Below, piece after piece: positions 13,701-26,600 of a stretch of 64,000 bases of DNA (position 1 is the stretch's first letter; each line of letters starts with the position of its first letter). The notes beneath the pieces are model-generated. The model was given only the letters and a program-made list of their open reading frames with translations. It was not told the DNA's origin and did no database searches. A program made the translations under genes and the position numbers. The stretch is from Rhabdornis inornatus (taxonomy: Eukaryota > Chordata > Aves > Passeriformes > Rhabdornithidae): positions 124,641 to 188,640 of the forward strand of contig VWZS01000324.1 in NCBI GenBank assembly GCA_013397075.1, in the 5' to 3' direction.

Positions 13701-16700
13701 TCTTTGCACAGTCATGTCTCACATACTTAGATTTGTGTTACTCTTAGAATACAGTTCGGTTCATTTTACTGTTACAGAGTTTAGGAGGATCAGATGTACT
13801 GGAGCCTGTGAGTGGAGGCTTAAATCGTGCACAGTCTACCCATGCTCTTAACTCAACAAAAGACCTTGCCAAGGAAGATGGCTTAAAGAGAGTATCTTCT
13901 GAACCCCTTCTCTCTGACCAAGGGAAAGGTGCTTTGTTAAAAAGAAAGCTTTCCTTTTCAGAGCAGGATACAGTTGTATGTGAGGATGGAAGAAACAAAC
14001 ACAAAAAGCAAGGAGGTAAACAGTCACTTACTCTGAAATTTAAAATATTTACTGCCTTGTGCCTTTGTTTGAAGAAGTATCTTGTCCTGCTTTTCCTTAG
14101 AGAGTACAAAAAGGGACATGACACTGGCTTGTGGAACAATCCCAGGGGATTTGATTGATGTATCAGATTTTGAGTGCTCTCTATGTATGAGGTGAGATTT
14201 TGTTCTTGATTCAATATTTGTTACAGATGCTTGGCTGCATTTCTGTTACATGTACAAACTGAGGTACTTATAAGTTGTTATGAGTTCTGATATCAGTCAG
14301 TAATTTGCAGCTTTTCACTATCCCTGCACTTAAATGTTTATTTAAATATCACTTGTTACAATGCTATGTACCGTAGGACTATTTTAATCAAGTTGCCCTT
14401 TTAGTTAAACTTGGCAGTGTTAACTGGTAACCATCAAAGGACAGGATCCTTTGTGATTAAATGTTACGGGTTCTTCGGTCAATAAAACTTATTTTGGGAA
14501 GGTTAATGCTTAGAAACATAGCCTGTGAACCTTGTATTTGTTTGGGAGACACAGATGCTTCTACATGTTAGTTGACTGAAATGTAGCTGATGTTGTATTT
14601 GAAAACTCTTACTGAATAATCTTGATTTTCAGGTTAAATACTGTAAAACACATGGTGTATACTAAACGATTCATAATTATGTTATTAGTATGTAATACTG
14701 CTGTTAAACCAGTTTCTCAAAGAATCACCTAATTTTGTGTATTCTGAATCTCTATGTAGGCAGACCAAAATCTTTGTATATTGGGGTAAATGTTCAGTTA
14801 CCTAGAGTTTTGTAATATGTTCTATATCTTCATCAGAAAACAAAACAGTGAGTGTTGCAGTCAGTGGAAACAACCTGCAATACAGAGGAAAAAGTAGAAT
14901 AAGTAGACTTGGGACTAATTGTTTCTTTGTTATAGTATAACTAGTCTGAAAAATTCAAGAGATTAATCACTGACATTTTTAGAAAAACACATGCTGGCCA
15001 TGACATCTAACTTCTAATAATTTTGTTTCAGGCTATTCTTTGAGCCCGTAACAACCCCTTGTGGACATACTTTTTGCAAAGGTTGTTTGGAACGGTGTTT
15101 AGATCATGCTCCACAGTGTCCACTCTGTAAGGAGAGCTTGAAAGAGGTATTGTTTCTCAGTAAAGCTCACAGATACAAATACTGTATAATTTTAAAGGCT
15201 GTGTCAATTGAACCCAAGAATTTGGATTTGCTTGGGCTATGGATTACTGCTAGAATGGAAGAGGGTCTCAGAGTCATAGAGGTTTTATATTTCTGTGACT
15301 GTTTACTTAAGTGGTGTAATTCAATCCTGCATATTTGTAAACTTTGGTAAATATTCAGTTAAACCTCTCTGTGATTTCTATACACTTTTCTTATTGGTAT
15401 GGCTGTATATCCTGGGAAATCAGTTCTGTCTCTGGTAAGCATAGAAATACAAACTGAGTTAGGCATTCATATTGTCAGACACTGAGAACTTACACAGAGA
15501 TCTAATTTTCAAATACTGGAATATCATTAGGTTTTAATTAATGAAACATAAAAACTTCAGAGCTGTACGTTTTCATGAGTTTTGTCACATTTCGTAGGTC
15601 ATATTTTTATAAAACTGCATTTTCTCAAGCCTTTTGCTAAGATACATGAAAAGAAAATTTTTTTAATTATTTACAGTACCTTGCAAGCAGAAAATACAGT
15701 ATAACAGAACTGCTGGAGGAATTAATAATGAAATATTTGTCTGATGAATTATTTGAGAGAAAAAGAATTCATGCTGAAGAAACTGCAGAACACTCCAAGT
15801 AAGCTTCCTGTCTTGAAAAACTTGAGAAATTACTATAGAAATCCCTTTCAGAAATGTTTTATTATTTTTATAGTCATTAATTATGGTATATTATGGGTGC
15901 AAGAAGGAGTATGAAGTTTGTCCAGGTCCCTCTGGATATCATCCCATCCCTCAGTTGTGTCAACCACACCACTCAGCTTCGGGTTGTCAGCAGATTTGCT
16001 GAGGGTGCAGTCAGTGCCTTTGTCTATGTCATTGATGAAGATGTTAAACAGTGCTGGTCCCAGTGTAGACTCCTGAGGGACACTGTTGGTCACTGGGACA
16101 CTGAGCCATTGACCTCTACCCTCTGGGTGCAACCATCCAACCCTTTGTTATCCATCTAACAGCCCACCCATCAAATCCATCTCCAATTTGGAGAGGACAT
16201 TGAGGGGGGAACTCTTCACAGAATTCCAGATGAAATGACATCTGTAACCCTTCCCTTACCACTCCATCATAGAGGGTCACTAGGTTGGTCAGGCCAGGTT
16301 GGATAAGGCTCTGAGTAACCTGATCTAGTAGAAGGTGTCCCTGCCCACAGCAGAAGGGTTGGAACTAGATGATCTTCAAGGTCCCTTCCAACCTAGGCTG
16401 TTCTATGGTTCTATGGAATGTGTTTCCACTTTCATTCCTCTTTCTGCATGCACTGTCAGGGAGCTTTGGTTTTAGCTTTGCTGCTGTTAATGAAATTGTC
16501 TTCAATTGACTGCAGAGTCTCAGAGACTTAAATTTCTTGCCAAGCAATTCATGATAGACATTAATCATATACAGATAGATGTGGTAAAAAAAAATTGTTG
16601 GGATTTTTTGTGAATGTGTTGTTTATCTCACAGAGAGTTCTTCAAATACATAGAGCAGCATGTATTGTAGACATGAATGTTTGAAAACTGTTTAAAACTA

Positions 16701-19528
16701 TAGCTCATGCAACTTATTTAACAGAACCCATCCAGTAAAATTATGTTTTATAGTCTGAAAGGCATTACAATTAATGTAATTAATTATTGTAAGTTTCTAC
16801 AATATGTTTTGACTTTGAAAACCTCAAACGTAGCAGACATACTGAAAAAAATGTATTGTTTTGGCCTAGCTCAATGTTTAGATTTTGAAGGCATATATTT
16901 CTTTTTATGTTCTCTTAAAGCTTGACCAAGAATGTTCCAATGTTTGTTTGCACTATGGCATATCCTACTGTGCCTTGCCCTCTACACGTATTTGAGCCAA
17001 GATATCGACTCATGATTCGCAGGAGTATGGAAACTGGAACTAAACAGTTTGGGATGTGCATAAGTGATTCTCAAAATGGGTAGGTTTACACCCTAATTCT
17101 AAGCTTCCATCTCTTTTGTCATTTTTAATTACAAAAAGCATCTTTTCAGAAGTGTATAATTGCATTACTGATAATGTCTCTTTTTAGTTTTGCAGAATAT
17201 GGTTGCATGCTGCAAATTAGGAATGTTCATTTTCTACCTGATGGACGATCCGTTGTTGATACAATTGGTGGAAAGAGATTTAGAGTTTTACGGAGAGGAA
17301 TGAAAGATGGTTATTGCACTGCAGATATTGAATATTTGGAAGATGTTAAGGTATCCAGAACACTGTCTAAATACTTGCTGGTATTAATATATCAATATTT
17401 TTACTTGATTTGTTCTTGAAAGCTCTCTTTCAAATTTTTAGGTCCCTAGAAGCTAGCTTAATTTTTTTTATTACTTTAAAATAAATAAGAAAACAACAGT
17501 TTTTGTTTCACCAATAGTTTGAAGTTATAATTTTAAAAATCACAATACTTCTTTACCGTTCAGTCATTAGCAGTCAAGGTTACGAAGAACACAAGAAATA
17601 TATCTATATTTAGTTGAAATTGAGTGGGTTTTGATTTTAGTTTAAACCCCTTAATTGTTTCTTTATCACTAATCATAACTCTTCCATAACTTTCCTCCTA
17701 CAGGTTGCTGATGAAGAAGAACTAAAGAAATTGAGAGAGCTTCACAATTTCGTTTACAATCAGGCGTGCAGTTGGTTCCAAAACTTAAGAAACAAATTTC
17801 GCACTCAAATTCTTCAGCACTTCGGACCAATGCCTGACAGGGAAGAAAATATACAGGTGAGACATCATTTAATATTCATTATTAGATCTTTGTCTTTAAA
17901 AATAAAAGCCCTATTACCAACTGCTAAGTATTAAAAGAAAAACTCCCACTTTTTTCTCCAGCTTCAAAGACAATAAGGCTTGCAGCTTGTTTCTCTTACA
18001 ATGAGCAACAAAAAGCAATTCTGTCACTGGTCAGCAGTTTCTCCAGGAAAGGATGATATGCTGAGGTGGAAATTAAACTAGTAAACTGAAAACAGTTAAA
18101 CTGTTAGTTTGTGTCAAGCTGTTAGAATTCAAATTGAAAAAGCTCTCTATTTTCTCTCTGGGAAAGTAACGAAATTGAATCTGCCACGTGCGGCCAGTTA
18201 CCTCTGGCGAAGAGGTAATCACAAATAACACTTCTTTCTTTTCTGAGCTAATGCCATAAACTGCTGCAGCTGCTAGCATTTGACCGATGTTTCTTAAGAA
18301 ACTAGCTGCAGCAGTCTATTTTGATGGCTATTATAAACTGTTAATAAGGGAGTGGAGGCTGTAGAAAAGTAACATTTAAAAATATGTAAGATTTGGTTTT
18401 CAAAGCAGTGAAAACCATTCGCATTTTTATGTGAATTGGGATCTTAGGGGAGCTTGTCCCTCAACCATCTGCTACATACTTCTGTGAAACTATGCTAACA
18501 TACCTGGAGGGACTGTAGATCGTGTAGAGGCCAGTGCATGAAGTCAGAAGTGATTTTAGAACAATTTAATAAAAATAGATTTAAAACAGCATACTAGGAA
18601 AGAGGAATATGTCTGCAAAACCAGAATAATTAGCAGAGTAGGAATACTGTGGGTATGTACCTGAGATTTATAAAGGACACAAATGTGTCAGCTGTGTGGT
18701 ACCAGCTGCAAGTGAGGAGATGTTATCCTGGAGTATACCACTACCAGTAATAATTTTGCAAATCATTTGAGGTACTTAATATTCTCTGCAGTGGTAGGAC
18801 CTCTACTGAACAATATTAAGTCCAGTTCAAGGCCTGACATCTAATGGTTGCTGTTGGTAATTAAAGTACAGGAAAAAGTTACAGTTTTGACTGCTTAGAA
18901 GAAACTTACTAAGTAGTCCTGCTCTGTCTAGAAGGTATTGAGAAGGGGAGTGGAATTGGGATGTGACAGAGAAGTCCATCAAATAAAGGTAATTATAATG
19001 AAAACATTAGGCTTCAAGAATATTCAAGCTTTAAGAACAGCATGACAAGTATTAGATTTAATTTTTATCAGGGAGGTTTGTCTTTGGGTGACTGTTCTGT
19101 ACTTAGCCATCTTTTCCCAAGGAACCTGTGAGCTTCTTATGTTGTCTTTAAAAAATTGCTTTATGAAGCTTAGTTTAAATGTACTTCGTTTGACTTCTCA
19201 GTTGAAGAGATCTTTTCAGCACTCTTCTAATCTCATGGATCTGGAATTATTTAGTTAGTATCAAACTTTAAAGTAGTTTTGGTCATTGATGACTTTGTCT
19301 TTCGGTGTCTTCATGGTAGTCAACTATATGACATTAGTTATTGGTAACCAGCGTATGTTTTATTTCTAGGCAATGCCCAATGGTCCTGCTTGGTGTTGGT
19401 GGCTTCTAGCTGTTCTCCCAGTAGACCCCAGATACCAGCTGTCAGTTCTCTCCATGATGTCTTTAAAAGACCGTCTGATAAAGATCCAACACATACTCAC
19501 CTATTTTTCTAGAGACCAGTCCAAGTGA
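3750..19528 (+). CDS. LONRF1: LONRF1, LON peptidase N-terminal domain and RING finger protein 1 (12 coding exons)
   Basis: Predicted E3 ubiquitin-ligase-type protein of 716 codons. Coding exons: 3750-4353, 10396-10514, 12398-12520, 13121-13225 (or to 13267), 13778-14015, 14101-14191, 15032-15146, 15677-15798, 16921-17079, 17188-17350, 17704-17856, 19370-19528. All have AG/GT borders and phases agree throughout. RING 1 is at about residues 98-133 (C98, C101, C113, H115, C118, C121, C130, C133). A TPR-like helical part follows at about 173-282, then a charged, serine-rich linker. RING 2 is at about 422-459 (C422, C425, C437, H439, C442, C445, C456, C459). The LON substrate-binding domain runs from about 506 to the end; as in the family, no Lon protease domain follows. 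The linker and LON region match LONRF1 better than LONRF2 or LONRF3, including the terminal SRDQSK. Human LONRF1 is somewhat longer at its N-terminus. Start chosen as the first ATG of the open frame that contains RING 1. Confidence 0.93.
6740..7095 (-). repeat. Old CR1-type LINE fragment
   Basis: Antisense CR1-like order of motifs: 'ccacagcctctctgagcaacctg', then 'aaaaatcttttcctt', then 'aacaagcccagttctttcagcc', then 'agggtggccct'. It is strongly diverged and lies in LONRF1 intron 1, in the opposite orientation to the gene. Confidence 0.65.
7622..8570 (-). repeat. CR1-type LINE, 5'-truncated
   Basis: Starts (on the plus strand) with the CR1 3'-tail complement 'aggttggaaaagacct' and runs into RT-end/3'UTR sequence. 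The minus strand reads a fragment typical of the CR1 reverse-transcriptase C-terminus at 8045-8359 (a LVRPRLES...FWAPHYKKD motif). Frames are broken. It sits in LONRF1 intron 1, opposite to the gene. Confidence 0.88.
11370..11582 (+). repeat. T/G-only low-complexity tract (TTTTG/TTGG repeats)
   Basis: About 200 bases made almost only of T and G on the plus strand, as interrupted (TTTTG)n, ending in short (TTGG)n and (TTTG)n runs. It lies within LONRF1 intron 2. Open frames across it in several phases are composition artefacts. Confidence 0.9.
13226..13267 (+). other. LONRF1: Alternative 42-base extension of LONRF1 exon 4
   Basis: Exon 4 can end at GAA|gtgagt (13225) or at CAG|gtaata (13267). 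The segment between is open, multiple-of-three (14 codons) and starts VSASYC. Both forms keep the frame into exon 5. The upstream donor matches the consensus better. The extension falls in the non-conserved linker, so both isoforms could fold. Confidence 0.45.
15885..16180 (-). repeat. CR1 LINE reverse-transcriptase fragment (antisense to LONRF1)
   Basis: The minus strand reads a decayed CR1 RT segment with VPQ(E/G)S.LGP.LFNIFIND and a degenerate form of the catalytic ADD region. It lies in LONRF1 intron 8 and directly abuts an oppositely oriented CR1 tail. Confidence 0.85.
16190..16420 (+). repeat. CR1 LINE 3' end (same strand as LONRF1)
   Basis: Plus-strand CR1 3'UTR: 'aaggctctgagtaacctgat', 'aaggtgtccctgccca', 'ggaactagatgatcttcaag', 'tccttccaacct'-like text, ending in the tail repeat 'tgttctatggttctatgg'. 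It forms an inverted pair with the fragment just before it. Confidence 0.85.
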
Positions 19529-20610
19529 CTAACCGCCTGGGTCTTCCTGAAAAGCTACTCTGTTCTGGTTGTAGTAGCAGCTGGAATTTTTGCTGCCTTT
19601 GCACATCTAGCACTGGTTTGAGAAGTGTAATGGAACTGTTTTTTCTCTCCACCCTCCTGGCGTCCTGAACCACGTGGTTCATTGGATGCATACTTTCTTC
19701 AGCTATGAGAGAAGACCACTGACAATTGCACAAAGTCAATCCAGCTAGATATGTTTTTCACGTTATCTACATTAAAATTTGCACTATGTAGAAAAGAACT
19801 TTTTGAGACTTAATCATTTTAGCAATTGACTTTTCTAAGCTGTGGAAGTGCAGGACTTAAGGCTGACAGTCCAAGTTTACAACATTGAGGAGGTAATAAA
19901 GGTTTTGCAAATGTTTGCCTCAAACAACTGTTTTTTTGCTGTTTGCACAAATATTTGAAATATAGTATTGAATGTCACAGTTAGATATTACTATTCTTGT
20001 TTAACTATCTTGACCATGAATATGGCACAGATTTTTTTTTAAGCTATCTTGTAAATGTATGCATCATGAAACAGGTGATATGAACTGTATGCTGAACTGA
20101 GAGCCAACTTTAAGGAACAAATGCAGGAAAAAAAGGTACTTCTGTCTAAAAATACTTAAACTGTGAATATGGTTTACATACCTAGGCCTGTACATTTTAA
20201 AGAGGAAACTGAAATCTAAATGCTAATACCAGTTACATTTCTACTGGGCTTTTCAGGCTGTTCTTCCAGAGCACACACTTAGTTTGTAGAGCTTAGAAGA
20301 AGAGATCTTAGAGTGTGCGTGCGTGTGTCTATCAGGGATTGTGCATCCAGAATTCAAAAGCTTAAAGTTGTATTTGAACTTTTTAAGTCGGTGCAAATGT
20401 GAGTTCTATGCCTTATTCATATAAATAGTAGAGCACACTGCAGTGGCAAGGTTAGCATCATGCTGCCAATAGGTACTTTTTGTAATGAAAGGTTTGCATA
20501 TTTGTGAATATGTCTGATACTGGCTTTCTTGTATGTAAATCATTTGTAAAATATTTCTTAAATCTTGCTTTTGCTAATATATTTAATTTTCAATAAAAGC
20601 TAAAAGTTTG
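19529..20610 (+). terminator. LONRF1: LONRF1 3' UTR with poly(A) signals
   Basis: Non-coding 3' sequence after the TGA. The best signal is AATAAA at 20592-20597 ('caataaaagc'), followed by a T-rich, GT-containing stretch. A weaker proximal AATAAA lies at 19895-19900. The UTR is AT-rich with several ATTT(A) elements, so alternative polyadenylation is possible. Confidence 0.75.
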
Positions 20611-23600
20611 TAATATTTTTAACTTTGTCAGAAACTTAAAATCACTTTCCTTTTCCATATGCTTCTGTTCTGGGTTTTAAGTAAATCCGGAAGCTGCTGT
20701 TTAACCTACATTAAGGCTGTGAGCACTTCATGACATAACTGGTATGTTCATAATCTGCTTCTGATTATAGTACCTGTCTCAGACTGATTATTGGTCAGAC
20801 AAGTTTTTTCCTGGTGTCCTGCTTTTCTTTCTACTTTGTTTAAATGAGGTATGAAGTCTGCATTATGCAAAACTTAAAAGTTGTAGGAAACTGTCCTTGC
20901 AGAGAAGTGAGGTATTTCACTGACTTGCTAGTCAGATACTTTGGCCTTGTTCTCTTCTGGAGTTCAAGGCTGGAGATAGCACAGGCAGCCTGAAATCTGC
21001 TGGATCATCTTCCAGTATCAGTTTCTATCTAGGGTATAATTTCCCCTTTAGAGTATGGCTAAAGTTCTGGGTGAATATTTGGAAAGCTTTATTTGGATAA
21101 TAAAAGAAGAAAGGAAATAATCTATTTTTCTGCTACCATATGCTATAACCCTAGAAACGTAATCTTTGTATCACCATGATCTTCTTAAGAATGCAGGTGG
21201 CAGGATTTTTTTTCCTTGCTTGTGAAAAGTCCCTGTAGTGAGGCTTGAAATACCCAAATAAACTAGTGGTAATTATTTTTTTTAATTCTTGCTAAGAGCT
21301 TGAGTTTGAAACTGAGTATTCCTTAATCTGCTGAAAGATGTGGCTTTTAAGTGTCTTTATAAGCTCCCATGACTTCTTGATACAGTAAAAATGCAAATGT
21401 CAATTGGGTTGCACTGCCCTGTGCATAAAGGAGTTTTTCTTCTGGAACTGTACAAACTATGTAAGGAAAAACTTTATTGAAAACAAACAACAACAGTATA
21501 AAAAGCAAATTTACTGTGTTTAACAAATGCTGCATAAAGGCTAATTATAAGTACCACTCTTAAGTAACCATTCCACAAATGTGACTATTACAGGTGCTCT
21601 TGAGAACGATAGAAAATTGAGATTCAAAATGAAAGATTAAGAGTTTTCTCAAATTGGAATTTTTTAAAGTGAGTATGTTGTGTACCAGATTGTGTCATTT
21701 TGTGCAGTTACAGTGGGGCAGAACAACACTCAACTGAATGTTTGCAAAGCCCTTTCAGTAAATAGGTTGGAAAGAGTACCATGCTGTATTTTGTACACTG
21801 TATTTTGAATTTGGGGAGTACTTTCTTACAGTTACTTTTTAAATTTTCTTCCCCATCATACAGCATGGATTCTTTAGCTATTGAACAATGAAACAGAAGC
21901 TGGCTAAGGATAAAGTTTAATCACCTTATATTGTTATAGTAAGGTTCAAAATCAGTGTAATTAAACCTGAATGTAATGTGAGTGATCTAGACTTGAGCAA
22001 AAGGGAAAATTGGAAAGCTCACTTCCTATGTAGGTAAGGTAGAACACCGTTAATGATTAGTCTTACCTGATGATGAGTAGCAGTCAATAAAAGAGTCAAC
22101 CTCTCCTTTTCTGTCAGACTTAAGGAAGTCTGCTTTGCTGGGCAGCGCTCCTGGACCAGCCAACAAGAGGTACCCTAAATTTTTGTTGGAGCACCTTATT
22201 TATGAGATTGTGCCTTCTTTGTTCAGTCATAAGATTGACAAGTTGATGTAGAAATGTTCTTTGTGTAAGCATGAGAACAAAATTAGATGTGTCTCAAAAG
22301 GTTGGTGATCCATAGATAGGTATACAGTGAATTGGATGTGTGTGTATGTTAATATGAGAGCGCCCATAAACTTCATTGTGATGGGGTGGAGTCACTGTAC
22401 ACAGAAATATCTGCCTGGAAGTGATGTGTATTTTGGCAAGGACTTCTTCCTAGTTTTTTTTAAATTATGGCCAGAGATCTCATTGAAATTCCTAATTTAT
22501 GATTAATATTTACCTCCAGCCTTCTACTTTTACTAAACATCATTTCTTTTAACAGCTTGCTGCCCTGGATGAGCACAGATGAACATTAGGTTTAGAAACT
22601 TCAGTTTTCTTGGTATGAAATGCCACTTTTGTATTTCTCCATTTTACTTGATTTTTTTTTTTTACAATTGGCAAGTATCTGTCACATTCATTCTAGCAAA
22701 TTGTTTCTTTGTGGGCCTTTACTGGCCCCAAGTTTTTTTAAGGACAATGTGCAAAGATGACTGTAAGGTATGTTGATGGGAGTGAAACTTGAAGTGATCT
22801 TAGAACGTTAGTAGAAAGATGTTTGCTCTGAACCCCATGAAAGATGAGGCCAGATTCAAACATTGCTAAATGCTTTACAAAACTTGGTCATCTTTTTGGT
22901 TTTTTAGGTTATCTAACCCATTCCTTGGAGCTCTGCATCAGTATATGTGGGATGGGGTAAATACCTGCTGGATACTCAGATTGTGCTTTAGATTCACTTG
23001 TATCAATTACGAATGAGACAGGGTGGAGTTTCCGGCACAGCTGAGTCCTGGAGAGCAGCATGAGGGAGCCCCACAGTACCAGGCTCTGCTCACTTGACAC
23101 TGGGACAGGGGCAGTTCCCAGAGAGAATGGTTGTCTCTGAGTACTGTCAGGAGCAGTAGACAAACCACCTCTGCCTGGCCTGCACCTCATCAAAGCTGAG
23201 ATGTTGTTTTTTCAGTACTGACTGTGACTATAAAGACCTGGCTATCTCCAACTGGGTTTATAATGGGAAGGTTTTCCACTTAGTAGTTGAAATACCTGTT
23301 GAAGGAAGATAGTATCCATGGTATCACACTGAAATCTGTCCATTATCCTTTCATTTATGTGCTTTTCTACAATTAAAAAACCCAAAGCTGTAAAATGTTT
23401 AATCATAGGATTTAAGATATTCTAAGGCCTTTACCAAACTACAAAACAAAATAGAGTCCATTGAGCCTTGATTTTTGTGAAGTTATGCTTTCCTGTCTGG
23501 TCATGACTGCAATGGCTTTTACAAGCAAAGTCAAGTACCAGGATTTCACCATGGATTAAAAAAAACCCACTCTTGATTGTAGAAGTGATGTAGTTAAATT

Positions 23601-26600
23601 GGAATCAGAAATGCTATGAGTATGCGACAGGCTCTCTAGGACAAAATGTATTAGTGTTAGAGAGAAAGCAGTTGGTAAAGAAGTCTTCACAATTCCAGTT
23701 GAGGGATTTGGTTTTGTTTTATAAATAAGTTGGAAGGATGTCCTATATTGGAAGTCACTTTTAAAGCAGTCTGAATACAAACCTGTACTTGCTATGAAAC
23801 TGGCCATTTAGTACATGTTTAGTGTTAGAAAAGGGAAATGATGTAATGGGAAACCAAAGGCTGTGCCATATTAAGACAAATCCAGTCACTTTCCAGTCCA
23901 AACAAATTCTCTGGAGATTAGCATCTTAATTATATTATCTATTTGAGTGAGTGTTGGTTCCTTGTGCTCAAGAGCTTTCTGGTCTGTCAGCTCAGAATGT
24001 TTTTATCAGCATAAAGAGCTATAGGAGGGGCTTGGTAAAGTGGGCTACTAGCTTCTCCCTGACAGTGCTGTAAGGGGAGGGGTGATATTTCTTTTTTTTC
24101 TTGTTTTCTTCCTTCTTATTTTCCCCTCTTGCATCAGACGTCACTTGGTTCTGACTGAGGGTTCCTTGCAGGGGCCACAGCCCATCCTCTTCCTCTGCCA
24201 GCATATGAGACCCATTTACCAGATGCTTCAGCTGCCTGCTGGATGAAATCCTGGGCTCTGGGAAGCACCAAGCTGTCTGAAAGACTCTTTTCTGTGAAAA
24301 GCTCTATCGTTGAAAAAGACTTGAACTTAATGCTTGATATTCGCAAGCATCTGTTGAGCTTCTGGCAGCTTGTTTGCTGTACTATTTTTCTGTGAAAATA
24401 TCCTCCTACTGGTGATGACATCTGTCATCGGGAGGGAGGAGAGAGAGAAAAGCTGTTACAGTTCATTCTTTTACCAACTTCTGTGCAAATGCATCTTCAT
24501 TCCTTCCTAAAGAAGTTTTGAATTTTACCTCCCACAGAGAACAAGAAGTCTGTCTAAAATCACCTTTGCACTCAGAATACCCTTCAGGAAGTAAATCCTG
24601 TCCTGCGGAGAGCTCCCCACTGTAGCTGAACTGACATTTCATAGTCATCATACAGAAGAAAGATAACAGGACCTGTCTGAGGCCTGCTACGAGACTCCCA
24701 AGGCAGAAACTCAAAGCTCTAGAGGCAAGCTCGCTTGCAGTTACTTAAGGAAACAGAGACAGTGTGGGGGAAAAGGGGAGATCGTGATCTTCCCACAGAT
24801 CTCTGCATGCCTGCGGTGGTTATAATGCTCTTCTAAGAATTGAGGGAAAGGTTGTGTTTTGTCCTTTCCTCCAGTAGCAAGGGGATCAAATTGCTTATAA
24901 CCAGGGTGGCTGTTCTAACATGCATGTTAGGTTTTGTGTGGATGTGTGCTTTGAGGTCCCAACTGGAACATTAACTGTGTATCCTGATAAGGCTGATTTT
25001 AGTAAGAGGTTGTTTTGCCCTGTTAAGATCTAAAATGCTTCTGCAAAAGTGCAAGAGGAAATGCTTAACCAGCTTTAGTCCCTCTCACCCAGGTAGCCAT
25101 TGCACAGCAACAGTGAGGAGCTTTGAATGTGCACATTTAGATCACAAGTAGAACAGGGGTCTGGGAACTGGGACTGCAATACAATTCTAGAGGTACTTCA
25201 GCTCTGCAGGAAATGCTGAGTTTGTATTGGGGTTTTTTTGTTGTTGTTTTGTTTTTGCTCTTTTAATTAACCATCAATGAAAAGTTTATAACTTTCTCCT
25301 CTAGTGCATACTTTGGAACACTCAAAGACTTGTTTCAACAACATTTACATTTCCTTTTTCCCTGAACCCAAAAAGTGATCGTTTTCATGTGTAAGCTTTT
25401 GGAAGTTTTGAACAGGAAGTGTAATCTGAAAATGCATAGGCCATGCCAACTGCAACACAATCCAAATACAGTGCATATGGCACCTCTGATTTTATTTTAA
25501 AACATGGCTCAGAATTTCCACCACTATTTCACAATTAAGTTGCAATGCTAAAGAAATCACTGAGGCTGTAAGAAAAGGTCCAAATGCCCACTCCAGTGGG
25601 GGAACAATCATGATTTTTCTTTGGTTATGAATTACTTTAAAACAGGGACTGCCTTAATGCCATCCCCAAGAAGTCTAAAGCACATTCTCTCCCAGGCCTT
25701 CAATTCACTTTTACAGCTCCCCACAAGCAGCAGATATTAAAAATTTCAGTGTTCTGGATAGATGCTTTAACCTTTGAGCTGCAGATGGAGAACAAACCTG
25801 TGGGAGTCATGATTGATTTTTCCCTCATTTTTACAAAATGGATTTTTTTTGGGTGTGGCTTTTTTTGTGGAAATGAAATTATGTTAGCAAGGCTGAGCAC
25901 CAGCTGCCACTCACCTGTACCTGAAGTAGTGTAGGATGTAAAAGAAGTTCTGCCCTCAGCAGTTCCCTTTTCTAAATCCATACAATTCTTTGCTGATATC
26001 TTTAAAGAACATTTACTGATAAACAGGTAACTAGGACATGATCTAATTCAGGGTCCTAGGTTCCACAGCATGTGCTTAAAAGACTTTCATTACAGATATT
26101 TCAATTAATTTACCAAATACAAATAAACTTCATTAACTGCTCTCTGTAATAGTTTCTGTGAAGATAAAAGCACTTTTTTATTCAAGAATTTTTTAGGATT
26201 GTTTTTAAAATTGGACCAGAAAAGCACAAGTGCTACAAGAGCAATTTCTGACTGGAACAATCACTGTAATAGCTGGAATGCCAAATCAAGGGGAAATCTT
26301 TTCATTTCACAGGAAAAGCTTTGTGAAGAAGTTTCAGCTAAACTAACCAGCTGACCTTTAGGGCAGCTGGCTTTAAGGGCAGCTACAGAAAATCCTTGCA
26401 GATTTTGTCTGCTGATCACAGCAGCACACTGTTAATGTCAGCTGCTGTGTCCTGGTGCTTGTTTGCAAGGCAACTGCTCAAGCAAGGATTTGCAACTAGA
26501 GAGTTCAATACAGGCTGCACAAAACCCCCCCAAACAACCCACCCCATCCAAAAGCTGAAGAATGACCATCTCTATGGCAACTAAAGCACTTAGCATGCTC

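Noticed and set aside
24134..24421. 95-codon minus-strand open frame, considered as a transposase remnant
   Set aside because: No conserved transposase motif could be identified and no terminal repeats were seen.
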